Assembly: GCF_036511935.1 (NCBI RefSeq)
Contig: NZ_AP028879.1
Location: forward strand, 5,656 to 69,655
Direction: 5' to 3'
Origin: Marinobacter nanhaiticus D15-8W
GTDB taxonomy: Bacteria; Pseudomonadota; Gammaproteobacteria; Pseudomonadales; Oleiphilaceae
Length of the DNA: 64,000 nt
In this document: positions 34,449 through 44,160 of the stretch, piece by piece
How the letters are laid out: each line of letters begins with the position of its first letter
Position numbering within the stretch: the stretch's first letter is position 1
Position numbers and translations under genes: made by a program
The notes under the pieces: model-generated
The model's input: the letters and a program-made list of their open reading frames with translations, nothing else
The model's database searches: none
Told to the model about the DNA's origin: nothing

Positions 34449-35041
34449 GGCTCCTCCAGCGCGACTGGGCGATTTATTGCAGTTGCAGCTTCCCTGAGGC
34501 TTTGCTTGTCACTCGTTGAATGACAACGACGTGGGTATTCCTACTGCATCCCTGGAGGAATAGATAACTAAGCATAGGCGACTGAGTCGTCGGAGACGGG
34601 GTTAAAACATGTCAAATCCTGTGAGTTAATCCGGCATGAAGCTTAAGTTCATCCTGAGGATGTGGACGCGGTTGAAGGCGCCATTTTTAACTCACCGTTG
34701 TGAATTGAGGCGATAGGACATTGGTCGGATAGTTAATAGCGAGGGGACAGGCGCTCAGGCATTCACAAGGTTAGCTAGCCTTCGCAAGCGGTCACGAGTC
34801 TAACCGGCCCCGTTGTTGGCCCGATAAGGTGGGGCGCTCATGGAGTCTCATACATTGGTTTGAAGTCGATAGAGAGGTGCGCTGGGCCACACTGGGCATG
34901 GATCGTTATATTCTGATTCGGCGTTAGTTTTTATGGGATTTTAGTTGTAGAGAGAGACTTCGGGTTCCACCCGGTCAGTAAACGCCTTGCTCACGCGAAG
35001 GACGACAAATATTGGCTTCATCCGACGTTCGCCAGCCACGG
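34449..35041. other. Gene-free interval
   Basis: No frame with coding character, conserved repeat or clear promoter was found in this 590-bp stretch. It separates the 4-TM gene from the degenerate zincin-like gene. Confidence 0.5.
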
Positions 35042-35764
35042 TTAAAAGGCCTGTTCCTGAGCCTGGAAGTAAAAACCGAAGGCTTTATTAATGACTTGTC
35101 GCTGACGCCCCTGTGGGTATAGCCCGGCATATGCCTCATCCGAATGAAGGGTATCGTTCACAAGGAAGCGATTGAGAGGGGCACGGTCTGCCACAAAGGC
35201 CTCGAACGCCCGGGCGCAGAGTTCCTCGGGGCGGGTGTAATACGACCGCTGCAGACTCTGGTCGGCTTGCCAGGACCGTCGGAAGAATTCGCTTGGTTGT
35301 GTCCCGTCGTGATTCAGTAGGACGGCTTTAAAACATTCACCCAGATACTGATTGAGCGGGTGGGATTTTTGCGGCGCCCCGTCGAGCCAGGCGCCGGACG
35401 CAAAGGTGAGGTTCCGCGATGCACGAAAAGCCTTACGGCCCATGTAGTGATCAAAGGCGCGGAACCATTCATGAGCCAGACGTCCTGCGCCTTCCTGCTT
35501 GGCCAAGGCCAGTTGTCGGGAAGCGGGAATGTAGTGGACTGGCCCTACGGGTGAATGGGCGATGCCGTACTGCAGCCCCAGGGTTTTTCGCAGCGAGATC
35601 AGGCTTTCGGGGCACTGCAGGGCCATCATCAGGTCGCATAAAGCGTGGTAGAGCTGGGTCGCAGCGTGTTGCTGTTCCGGCTCCGTTACCCCACAACCAA
35701 TCTCGATACTACGGAATTCGAACTGGCGGTGGACCGTGATGAAGGTGATTGCCCGGTTAGAGAT
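35042..35764 (-). CDS. CLCA_X-like zincin domain protein with ATC at the start position
   Basis: The frame is open for 240 codons from 35764, and homology (ISNRAITFITVHRQFEF, HYIPASRQLALAKQEGAG, FEAFVADRAPLNRFLV) covers all of it. No ATG, GTG or TTG occurs before MMALQ at 35629. A good ribosome site GGAGG stands 7 nt before an ATC (35764-35762), so ATG may have mutated to ATC. In my memory the family reads HEWFH; this copy reads HEWFR, losing the second His of HExxH. It may be a decaying gene. Confidence 0.65.
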   Translation of the reverse strand: MSNRAITFITVHRQFEFRSIEIGCGVTEPEQQHAATQLYHALCDLMMALQCPESLISLRKTLGLQYGIAHSPVGPVHYIPASRQLALAKQEGAGRLAHEWFRAFDHYMGRKAFRASRNLTFASGAWLDGAPQKSHPLNQYLGECFKAVLLNHDGTQPSEFFRRSWQADQSLQRSYYTRPEELCARAFEAFVADRAPLNRFLVNDTLHSDEAYAGLYPQGRQRQVINKAFGFYFQAQEQAF

Positions 35765-35848
35765 TGCTTTGCCTCCGCAGTTTAGTAGGTGACCCCCATT
35801 ACAGCGATCACCACGCTAAAGCATTACATGCCACCGTCTTCACCAAAG

Positions 35849-36334
35849 TTAATAGAAACGAGAGCCAGAGTATCGAAGCCAGTACTCGGCCCATGGCTTG
35901 GGTGACGGCGGTTTGACGGTCGAACCCTGATTCAGGCTGGCATCTGTGCTCGCCCCAAACCACGCTGGCAGGGAATCGCTCACCCGCACTTCGGCGGGGT
36001 ATACGGCCACCGCGATCATCGCTTCACGCTGATCGCAGGCAACCCAGGTGGCTGAAGCACGCTTTACGCGGCGGTCGTTAGGCGTCACGGGTTTCTCAAA
36101 ACCACCCTCGGATGACGTGGGGGAAACCGGCGAGTCGCGTTCCAGGAACCGAAGCGCCAATCGGCGCGAGAGACACTGGTATGCGCTTGGTGGACGGAAC
36201 AACATGTTGGCACCGCATTGTGTTGGTACATAAACTATTTTCCAAGGCGGTGATCTTTGGGTCAACTCAGGGACGCCATACGCAGATCCGCCTTCGCACG
36301 GTGTCGATCGTCGTAACCCTGTCGATTTTTGCAC
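35849..36334 (-). CDS. Possible unrecognised protein
   Basis: A 161-codon frame in front of the zincin-like gene. The C-terminal part (FEKPVTPNDRRVKRASATWV, AMIAVAVYPAEVRVSDSLPA) looks more protein-like than the N-terminus. An internal ATG at 36205 could be the start. No family or ribosome site was found. The rest of 35765-36683 contains no better candidate. Confidence 0.25.
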   Translation of the reverse strand: MQKSTGLRRSTPCEGGSAYGVPELTQRSPPWKIVYVPTQCGANMLFRPPSAYQCLSRRLALRFLERDSPVSPTSSEGGFEKPVTPNDRRVKRASATWVACDQREAMIAVAVYPAEVRVSDSLPAWFGASTDASLNQGSTVKPPSPKPWAEYWLRYSGSRFY

Positions 36335-36710
36335 AGGCTAAATTTTGGCCTTCGAAATCATCTGAGGCGTCGACCAAGACGCAACAGATAGATTTCGGCG
36401 ACGCGCGCGGGGGATGGATACACCTGTTTCGGAAGTCGTGGGGCAACCTGGGTGAGGCGGATGATCACCATGCCGGACGCCCGTTCAACGTATCGTCCGT
36501 GCCCCATCATTTGTAGGAGCAAAATCCACAATAAATAATATACTGAGTAGATGGGGTAATGTGAGGTAACCCAGGTTGTACTGACGCCTCGAAAAAACTC
36601 GAGCCGGAGTGAGGGAAGGCATGACAACCGAACACAAAGGCCGTTGATTTTATAAGACTCCTTGTTGAAATAAAGTCGGCGAGTTGAATTTTTTCGCTGT
36701 GGTGTCAGTC

Positions 36711-38135
36711 ATGCCAAAATACAACGATAATCTGGCGAACGCTGAAAGGACGAGTTTACCAGCGTTCACTGAACAGGACCCACCGTGGAAAGGGCAGGTA
36801 CTGGTTGGTGATGATGAACCGCGCTTGCGCGCCAGCTTGTGCGAGATTCTGCGCCATGACGGTTTCAACGTGGATGCTGCGGCAGACGGGGCAGCGGTTT
36901 GTCAGCACGTTCAATCAGGTCACTACGATCTGATCGTAATGAATATTTGCATGCCAGGAATGACGGGGCTTGACGTGATGGCGTGGTTAAAAGCCACCGG
37001 TAGTAATATTCCGATACTCATTATCAGCGGCTTGTATGACTTCACAACGCTCAGGCGAGCAGTACAAATGGGCGCCTATGACTATTTACGCAAACCCTAC
37101 AATGTTGAAGAGCTCATCAGAATCGTCAATGAGGCTGTTCGGGCACAAAGAAATGCCAGTCTCCAGACAACCGCCCACACGGCCGAAAGGATAGCCGAGG
37201 AATTTTTTCGAAGAGCGCTTGATTACGTCCCCGATGTGGTGTTTTCGCTGGATGAAGGTGGATGTATCAATTTTTTGAATAATCGTGTGGAGACGCTTCT
37301 CGGCTTCAGGCGGAAAGAGTTGATGGGACAACATCTTTCTTGTTTGGTCGATGACGTGAATAGCGCCAAACTTCCTCATTTATTGGAGAGGCGGCCTTCT
37401 CAAAAACCCTTCACGTGTGAGTTGGAGCTGAAGACGCGCATTAATGGCATCGCCAACCTCACCTGTGAACTCACGATCATGAACACCGAGGACGAGCATT
37501 TTTGGCCGCCCGAATACTCGGGGCGGCCGTCGACACCCGTTTTCTTTTTTGGTGTTGCCAGAGATATCACCGAGCGCAAGAAAACACAGGAATCAATAGA
37601 GTTCCGTGCGTCGCATGACTCACTGACAGGCTTGCCCAATCGGAGCCTGTTTTTTGATCGACTGGGCTTGGCGGTCAGTCAGGCTCAGCGATATGGAAAA
37701 AAACTAGCCACAATGTTTATAGATCTCAATGATTTTAAGCGGGTAAACGATACCTATGGACATAATGTTGGCGACGATCTCTTACAGAAGGTGGCCCGAC
37801 GATTGAAAGATTGTCTGCGAGCAGGTGACACGCTCTGCCGTTATGGCGGCGACGAATTCACTGTCCTTTTGCCCTCACTTGGCGATGAGAAAGATGTAAG
37901 TGCGGTAGCCGAGAAACTTCTGGAGTCACTTAAAAACCCGTTCCGCCTGCGCGATGTTGACGCTGATGTTTCCGTGAGCGCCAGCATCGGAATAGCGTTG
38001 TTTCCTGAAGACGGTGCTGAGGCGGTAGCGCTTTTGCAGCGAGCAGACAAGGCGATGTATGGCATAAAGCAGCAAAAAAGGTCCGACTACCACTTTTACG
38101 GGCAGAAAGGGCCAAAGGCGCGATCAGGAACTTGA
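36711..38135 (+). CDS. Receiver-PAS-GGDEF diguanylate cyclase, receiver lacks its Asp
   Basis: 474 aa from the ATG at 36711 (an upstream TTG would add 9 residues). A receiver domain (about 28-145) is followed by a PAS (about 170-290) and a GGDEF domain (about 305-465) with the active YGGDEF motif. In the receiver the acidic pair DDE is present, but the phospho-acceptor position reads VMNICMPGMTG: Asn (residue 78, codon 36942-36944) in place of Asp. The cyclase is therefore probably driven by the PAS domain or by dimerisation, not by phosphorylation. Confidence 0.9.
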   Translation: MPKYNDNLANAERTSLPAFTEQDPPWKGQVLVGDDEPRLRASLCEILRHDGFNVDAAADGAAVCQHVQSGHYDLIVMNICMPGMTGLDVMAWLKATGSNIPILIISGLYDFTTLRRAVQMGAYDYLRKPYNVEELIRIVNEAVRAQRNASLQTTAHTAERIAEEFFRRALDYVPDVVFSLDEGGCINFLNNRVETLLGFRRKELMGQHLSCLVDDVNSAKLPHLLERRPSQKPFTCELELKTRINGIANLTCELTIMNTEDEHFWPPEYSGRPSTPVFFFGVARDITERKKTQESIEFRASHDSLTGLPNRSLFFDRLGLAVSQAQRYGKKLATMFIDLNDFKRVNDTYGHNVGDDLLQKVARRLKDCLRAGDTLCRYGGDEFTVLLPSLGDEKDVSAVAEKLLESLKNPFRLRDVDADVSVSASIGIALFPEDGAEAVALLQRADKAMYGIKQQKRSDYHFYGQKGPKARSGT

Positions 38136-38270
38136 TGGGCGTTCAGCGTCGATCCGCGCCTGCCCGATCTAATTCTGGCTTACTTGGAGAAAGTATAACT
38201 ACGTGCGTTTCTGATGGTTTTGTCTAAGAGACTATCGTTGAAGCATGGATCGCCATCTCTCAACCCTTAT

Positions 38271-40703
38271 TCATGCCCCCGTATCGAACCTCGCGACGTC
38301 GGCCCGTGTGGGCGTCTGATCACTTGTGTTCGATTCTGAGCCCATGCTTGGGGCGGTGGGGAACTGATCTGCCCACCGCATCACTGGCCCAAGCGGTAGC
38401 GCCTCGCTGAAGTAATACCCTTGGCCAAAATCGCACTTAAGTCTGCGCAGCTCCTGTGCAACGGCCTTGGTCTCAATGCCTTCAGCCACAACACGACGGT
38501 TGAAGCGTTTTGACAGGTCAATAATCGACTCAACAATGATTTCGTCGTTCGGGTTATCCAGCATGCCCATAACAAACGATTTATCAATCTTTAATTCATC
38601 AACCGGTAAGTCCCTTAAATAGGCGAGCGAGGAGTATCCCGTGCCAAAGTCGTCCAGGGACACCAAAACGCCCAGTGCCTGGCAGCCTCTTACGGTATTT
38701 CTCGCCGTATTGAGATCCTCAAGCGCGGTACTCTCCAAAACTTCCAAGATCAGGCGCCGTCGTACCTGGGTGCTGTAACCTCTTAAATGCGACTGTAACG
38801 CCCCGATAAAATGACGGTTCAGAAAATGGTACGGACTGATGTTGATGCTGATTGAATAAGCTTGATGTCGGGCTTCGAATCGCTGAAGCGCTGCCAGCGC
38901 CGTTTGAATCACGAAGTCCCCCAGTAGGCACTCATACCGTGTTGATTCTATCGCCCCCAGAAATTCGTTGGGCATCAAAAGACCCCGTTCCGGGTGATTC
39001 CAACGGATAAGGGCCTCGAACCCCTCAATCAGTCCATTCCGGAAGTTAATTTTGGGCTGGTAGAAAAGCTCGAACTCGGAGCGTTTGAGCGCGCCCTCGA
39101 TGTCGTCAAGAAGACGGAGCCGCTCCCGGCGGGCGCGATGTTGGCCGACATCAAACGTGACGATCTGACCTTTGCCGGACTCCTTCCCAATATAAAGCGC
39201 CTGGCTGGCGTGGCGAAGAAGTATGTCGGGGGTACTTTGATCGTCTGGATAAACCGTGACACCCATGCTGGCAGAGAGAGCCAGTGTTTGTGTGGCGCTG
39301 ACTATGGGTGCTGAGATGACGTTCAACAGTCTGCGGTAGGCGTCTAGGTGGTCACCCTCCCGCAAGGTCACGAGGAATTCATCACCGCGAAGTTTTGCCA
39401 CCAAATCCGTCGAGCGGACGGCGTTTTTTAAGCGTTTGGCGACCACCTTAAGGAGATCGTCACCCAGCTCCTGACCGTAATCGTCGTTGACGTTCTTGAA
39501 CTTATCGATATCAATCACACAGACCGATAGCGTCTGTTGTGTATTGTCGGTTTTTAGAACCTCTCGTCGAAATAGCTTGGTAAGCATGGGCCCACAGGGC
39601 AGACCCGTTAGAGGATCATAGTTTCGGGCTCTTCTTACCCGACGCTCGCGCCTGATGTTCTCGATACGCAAGCGTTGTCGCTCAATAAGCAGGCCCACCA
39701 TCTGAACGAGGGGCGCGAGTTCCTCTGCCAGTTTTTGCGTGTAGCCGGCTGGGCGATCGGCAAGCCCGATTAATCCAACCACGGAATCGCCGGAAAACAC
39801 CGGAATGCCTTGATAGGTTGTTATGGCGGGGAGGCCCTTGGGTAACGCTTGTTTCTTGGCATTCGATCCCACAGAGCGCGAAACAGCCGCTTTTTGCAGA
39901 ATCGGCTCGCCGAGAAGGTTATTTAAATCGTTAAAGAGCAGACCTTCCTTTTCGATTGTCCGGAGAAGGGCGGTGCTCTCCGGGCGGTGAAGTCCGTCGG
40001 ATAGCGCCAGAAGTCGAATGGAAGGGGTATTTGTCGAGTCATAGCGCACATCACCTATAAAGGCCATCCGACTGTCGGTAAGAGACCGTATATTTTCGAG
40101 GGCGTGAGTGTAGGCCGATCTGCCATTGGCGCTACCGAACAACAGACTTTGCATGTTTGAAATGCACTGGAGGAGATCGGATGGCGCAATGTCGCGCCCG
40201 CTGAAATCAACGCCTCCCCTCAATGCCATTTGAAGGATATCTCCAAACATGCGTAACCGGTTACGGTCGTCTTCAGAAAACCGTTTCGGCGTCGTGTGCA
40301 TGAGGTGAAGCAGCGCGTGGTGGCTGCCCGCTGAGCTCTGCACGATCAACTCCGCATAAGAGCGTAAGCCGGGATATTCGGGGAGAAGTGGATTATCCGA
40401 GCGACCGGTGGCCAGCACATCCTCTACGGCAGTGATCGTGGTCTCAAGGGTGTGGGGGCTATGGCCGTCATTAAAGACGTCAAGTCCGGTAGGGCGTTCG
40501 ATAGACGTTGTGGGCGTCGGATAAGCGCAATCGTGAGCGGTGCTCGGCACGGATAATGAGACCGCATCAATATTGAACGCCTTTTTTGCAAGTTCGGCGA
40601 TCAGCTCAAGCTGCAACACGAGTTGTGGATGGATTGAATCGCCTTCATCAGGGCCTGGTTCGTCCAGGCCGGACAACCGTGGTACGACAATTCTTTTTTT
40701 CAT
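38271..40703 (-). CDS. GAF-GGDEF-EAL c-di-GMP protein
   Basis: 810 aa. The N-terminal part (1-330) has GAF-like segments with GIPVFSGDSVVGLIGLAD. The GGDEF domain (about 350-515) shows LRGDEF, a functional variant, with IDIDKFKNVNDDYG. The EAL domain (about 530-780) has EGFEALIRWNHP and DDFGTGYSSLAYL with the metal-binding acidic pair. Both activities look possible; many such proteins act as phosphodiesterases tuned by GTP. No membrane span. It is transcribed alone. Confidence 0.93.
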   Translation of the reverse strand: MKKRIVVPRLSGLDEPGPDEGDSIHPQLVLQLELIAELAKKAFNIDAVSLSVPSTAHDCAYPTPTTSIERPTGLDVFNDGHSPHTLETTITAVEDVLATGRSDNPLLPEYPGLRSYAELIVQSSAGSHHALLHLMHTTPKRFSEDDRNRLRMFGDILQMALRGGVDFSGRDIAPSDLLQCISNMQSLLFGSANGRSAYTHALENIRSLTDSRMAFIGDVRYDSTNTPSIRLLALSDGLHRPESTALLRTIEKEGLLFNDLNNLLGEPILQKAAVSRSVGSNAKKQALPKGLPAITTYQGIPVFSGDSVVGLIGLADRPAGYTQKLAEELAPLVQMVGLLIERQRLRIENIRRERRVRRARNYDPLTGLPCGPMLTKLFRREVLKTDNTQQTLSVCVIDIDKFKNVNDDYGQELGDDLLKVVAKRLKNAVRSTDLVAKLRGDEFLVTLREGDHLDAYRRLLNVISAPIVSATQTLALSASMGVTVYPDDQSTPDILLRHASQALYIGKESGKGQIVTFDVGQHRARRERLRLLDDIEGALKRSEFELFYQPKINFRNGLIEGFEALIRWNHPERGLLMPNEFLGAIESTRYECLLGDFVIQTALAALQRFEARHQAYSISINISPYHFLNRHFIGALQSHLRGYSTQVRRRLILEVLESTALEDLNTARNTVRGCQALGVLVSLDDFGTGYSSLAYLRDLPVDELKIDKSFVMGMLDNPNDEIIVESIIDLSKRFNRRVVAEGIETKAVAQELRRLKCDFGQGYYFSEALPLGPVMRWADQFPTAPSMGSESNTSDQTPTRADVARFDTGA

Positions 40704-41346
40704 GGTTTATTTCTGCCTACTACCCACGACACATGTTTTGAAGCAGTCTTTGCCCAAGATCCGAAATCCCTTTTCTTAGTCTTGATCTTGGTAAAATGAT
40801 TATCACCGAGTCATACGGGGCATTCACCAAAAGATAAACGTTGGATCAACACTGGGTAATCTAATAAACGTATGGTCTCCAAGACGAAAAGATTGTCGTT
40901 CATTACCTGTTAACTGTCTAATTCACGATTGTAAAAAATGTAACGTTATATGGCCCTGGCTTGGTATAGGACTTTACTCTGGTGGACTGATTAGCAGCGT
41001 AAATATGAGCATTCTCCCTGGTAAGGTTCAAGAGCTCATAATAAAGTGTATGTGCGGTGCCAGAAGCGTGCTTTTCCTTGCGTGACGGTCGACCCATAAA
41101 ATAACAGCGAAACCAAACCCGGTTATAAGGACCGCTCAACGGTGACGATGCAGCCAGCATAGAAAGGTGTGACCCATGACAACGGAACGCGAAAATCCCG
41201 CCGTACCAGTCGGAGTTCAAATGCAAAGCTCTTCGCCCGATGACGGGCCCCGACAAGCAAGATTCCCTACGGGAACGCACCGCGTGATCCAGTTCTACAC
41301 ATGCCAAGGGGAACTGGACGCTGGGTCAGAGGCGGCCACTCCGTAT

Positions 41347-41469
41347 GCTGGACGATCTGACGGTGTCGAACATAAAGTTGCCCGACTCAAACGAGAAAAC
41401 GAGCGCTTAAAGCAAGAAAACGACATCCTCAAAACGGCCGCGGCATACGTTGCCAAAAGCCTTGAGTGA
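41347..41469 (+). mobile_element. Fragment of an IS3-family OrfA C-terminus
   Basis: The end of a plus frame reads ARLKRENERLKQENDILKTA and AAYVAKSLE, the leucine-zipper tail of IS3-family OrfA. The sequence before 41340 is not transposase-like, so only a scrap is left. The 41471-41730 stretch after it shows no gene. Confidence 0.6.
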
Positions 41470-41730
41470 AGAGCGCGTTCGTCATGCCTCGCATGATCAG
41501 GGGTGTTACACTATGCCGGTCTACCGCCTTGTCGCCAAGTGGTAACGAGCCATAGCCGCTACGGCCTGGGCCGGGATGTTCCAAAGCCAAGGAAACGCCG
41601 TATCAGCGCTCAAAGTGCTCAACACGATAGCCCGCCGTTTGGGGCGCGGCGGACCGCGAATCGGCGCGGCGAACGGAGGCGCGTAAGCGCGGTAAGGACC
41701 ACACCTGCGTGCTGGCAAGGCTTACCTGCG

Positions 41731-44160
41731 TCATCCTCTTTGCCGGTCTCGTCCCACCAGTTCTGCTGCGGGCATACCGAAGTATTCTCCTTGCGAAAAA
41801 TCAATGCCCAACGCCACCACACGTTCCTGCACCGCCTCACTGTGTACGAATTCTGCCACGGTTTCGATATCCATACTCTGGGCAAACTGCACGATTCCCT
41901 TGGTCACCAAAAACGCCTTGTGGTCCTGCGCCAGATTGCGAATCAGGCTTCCGTCTATCTTGATGAAATCGACATTGAGTTTGAGTAGATGGGAAAAATT
42001 GGAATAGCCGGTGCCGAAGTCATCAATGGCGATCCGGCACCCGAAGCATTTCACGGTCTCGATAAACTGCAAAACCTCATCGTAATTCGCAATGCCATCG
42101 GACTCGAGGATCTCGAAAATGACTCGCTCGCCAACATTGCTGGACCGCAGATGCACCAGAATCAGTGCCAGGGTTTCCGGATCACTAATATCCACATAGG
42201 ACAGGTTGATGGAAAACTCGAAGGGCTCCGTGGCAAACGCAGCAAATGCCTTTTCCACCATGACCCGGGTGATCTGACGGTTAAGCCTGACTTTACTGGC
42301 CACCTCGATGAAGTGACTGGCGGTGACCGCACCGTGCTCGGGATCCTCCATCCGCATCAAACACTCATATTTGGTAAACGTGCCCGTCCGGTTGTCGTGA
42401 AGCGGTTGGAAGTAGGGACGTAGGGCATCGGTCTCGATTGCCTGCTTCAGTCGCCGCGCCCAGAGGATATTCTTCTCGTAGCCTTTTTCAATTTCCTGAC
42501 TTTGGTCATAAAAAACCAACCGATGCCGCTGCTCCCGCGCCTGCGATAACGCAATGGTTGCTCGGCTCAGTAATCGATCCGGGGCCGCGACATCGTGGTC
42601 CGGACTCTCGCTCTGAAAGGCAATACCTGCACTGGCATTCAGGTTCAACGTCTGCTGCTGCCATACGACTTTTTGCGCACCAAGGAATTCGGTCAATGTA
42701 CGCACGAAAGTGGCCACCCGAGACTCGGCAGCGCCGTAACTCAAGAGCGCAAACTCATCACTGGATAAGCGATAAAGCTCAGGTGAGCGCTCAAAGGGAT
42801 ACGCGTGGGTGCGGATAAAGGCGCGTAACTGCTTGCGCATCGCCAACAGCACCGCATTGCCACACTCATTCCCGAACAGACTGTTGATTTCCTTGAAACG
42901 GTTCAGGTTCAGGAGTATCAGGCAGGCGTCTCGCCGGTCCTGCAGGTCCCTCAATAGTCGCATACGATTGGGCAGGCCCGTCAGAACATCCGTGTAAGAG
43001 GCCTGCAGTTCACGAAGAAGCTGGATGATCCGGTAAAGCAGGTAAAGACTCAGCACCAGCAAAGCGGAGCCCGTAATCAGCAGTATCCGGTGATTGATGT
43101 CCCGCATGGGCGCCAGTGCCCGGTCTATCTCATCGTGTGGCACCCCTGTGCCATAGATCATCCCTGCCGGCGTCTTGGCGTAATACAGCTCATAGAGTCG
43201 CCCCCCAACGTCAAGCTTCCGCGTACGCAGGCGCTTTTCAGGGGGGCGACGATCGGTTGGCCCGGGTGGCGTATTCACAGCTATTTTGGAAAGCTGCGCC
43301 GCCAGCACCGCATCGATAATCTTCTGTTCCTGAACCGGATCGTCGTACTGGCTGCGGCTGGACAGGTTCCGATTGTTTCGATCGTTGAGAAAAGAAAAGC
43401 TGTTTTGCGTGACTTCCGTGACGCTTACCAGGTCGACGATCTGCTCGGAGTCCCAGTCGATGGTTGCCACGCCAATCAACTCACCGCCGGCGCGGGTCAT
43501 AGGCTTGGCAAGGGTGAGAGGTGCACGACCGGTGGCTTCGTCATAGTACACCGGCGACCAGAGAACCCTCATGTGCGAGACCGAATTGCGGCCGAAGGCC
43601 TTTCCCAGGGTTAGATCAAACCAGCCGGTCCGCCTGAAATCGGCCGACTGCGACTGTATGGTGACGTCGCCAGCTTCGGTCTTGACTAGATACGGAGCGT
43701 AGCATTCGTCGGTTGGCGCCATGATGCCCGGTTGGTACCACAGACCCGTCCCCGAGATACCGGCATCCCTCTCAAGCAGGGTCTGTAGCGTTTTTTCGAG
43801 CTGCCTCCGAAGCTCGTGCTCGACCTCTGGTGTATCCTGCTTTTCAAGGGATAGCCGATAGAATGTCTCACCGATCGTCGCGAGGGTCGTCACCTGGCGT
43901 TCCAGGGCGATTTGGCGCGCCTCGATCCGAGCCAGGCCGGTGAAGAACTCATCCCGGATCTGCGCTCGACGCAACTCGTACAGCGCCTCTTGGGAGTAAC
44001 TCAGGTTCAGGCGGGATAACAGGAACATGCCAATCGCGAAGAATGTAACCAGCAAGAAGAGCAGCCCCAGGATGGGGTGCCTGGCGCAGTTGTCTCTCCA
44101 GAAGTCTAGTCGTGACAGTAGCCTTCCGGACAGGGGCCGGTGACACGGCTTAATCGGCAT
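41731..44160 (-). CDS. Membrane sensor with degenerate GGDEF and EAL domains
   Basis: 809 aa. Membrane spans at about 28-48 and 350-370 flank a large periplasmic sensor domain of Cache type (TGLWYQPGIMAPTDECYAPY and MIYGTGVPHDEIDRAL). The GGDEF domain is degenerate: SSDEF instead of GGDEF, and NLNRFKEINS without the metal-binding Asp. The EAL domain has ECL in place of EAL but keeps INLS, ILES, DDFGTGYSN, KID and the late Glu. It is probably a phosphodiesterase or sensor. It overlaps the upstream lipoprotein gene by 11 bp. Confidence 0.9.
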   Translation of the reverse strand: MPIKPCHRPLSGRLLSRLDFWRDNCARHPILGLLFLLVTFFAIGMFLLSRLNLSYSQEALYELRRAQIRDEFFTGLARIEARQIALERQVTTLATIGETFYRLSLEKQDTPEVEHELRRQLEKTLQTLLERDAGISGTGLWYQPGIMAPTDECYAPYLVKTEAGDVTIQSQSADFRRTGWFDLTLGKAFGRNSVSHMRVLWSPVYYDEATGRAPLTLAKPMTRAGGELIGVATIDWDSEQIVDLVSVTEVTQNSFSFLNDRNNRNLSSRSQYDDPVQEQKIIDAVLAAQLSKIAVNTPPGPTDRRPPEKRLRTRKLDVGGRLYELYYAKTPAGMIYGTGVPHDEIDRALAPMRDINHRILLITGSALLVLSLYLLYRIIQLLRELQASYTDVLTGLPNRMRLLRDLQDRRDACLILLNLNRFKEINSLFGNECGNAVLLAMRKQLRAFIRTHAYPFERSPELYRLSSDEFALLSYGAAESRVATFVRTLTEFLGAQKVVWQQQTLNLNASAGIAFQSESPDHDVAAPDRLLSRATIALSQAREQRHRLVFYDQSQEIEKGYEKNILWARRLKQAIETDALRPYFQPLHDNRTGTFTKYECLMRMEDPEHGAVTASHFIEVASKVRLNRQITRVMVEKAFAAFATEPFEFSINLSYVDISDPETLALILVHLRSSNVGERVIFEILESDGIANYDEVLQFIETVKCFGCRIAIDDFGTGYSNFSHLLKLNVDFIKIDGSLIRNLAQDHKAFLVTKGIVQFAQSMDIETVAEFVHSEAVQERVVALGIDFSQGEYFGMPAAELVGRDRQRG

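Noticed and set aside
34750..34830. Possible integron attC-like site (GTTAGCT ... CTAACC)
   Set aside because: The core sites and internal pairing do not fit an attC, and no integron integrase or cassette array is present.
40918..41307. 129-codon minus frame
   Set aside because: There is no coding character; it overlaps an IS3 scrap and AT-rich intergenic DNA.
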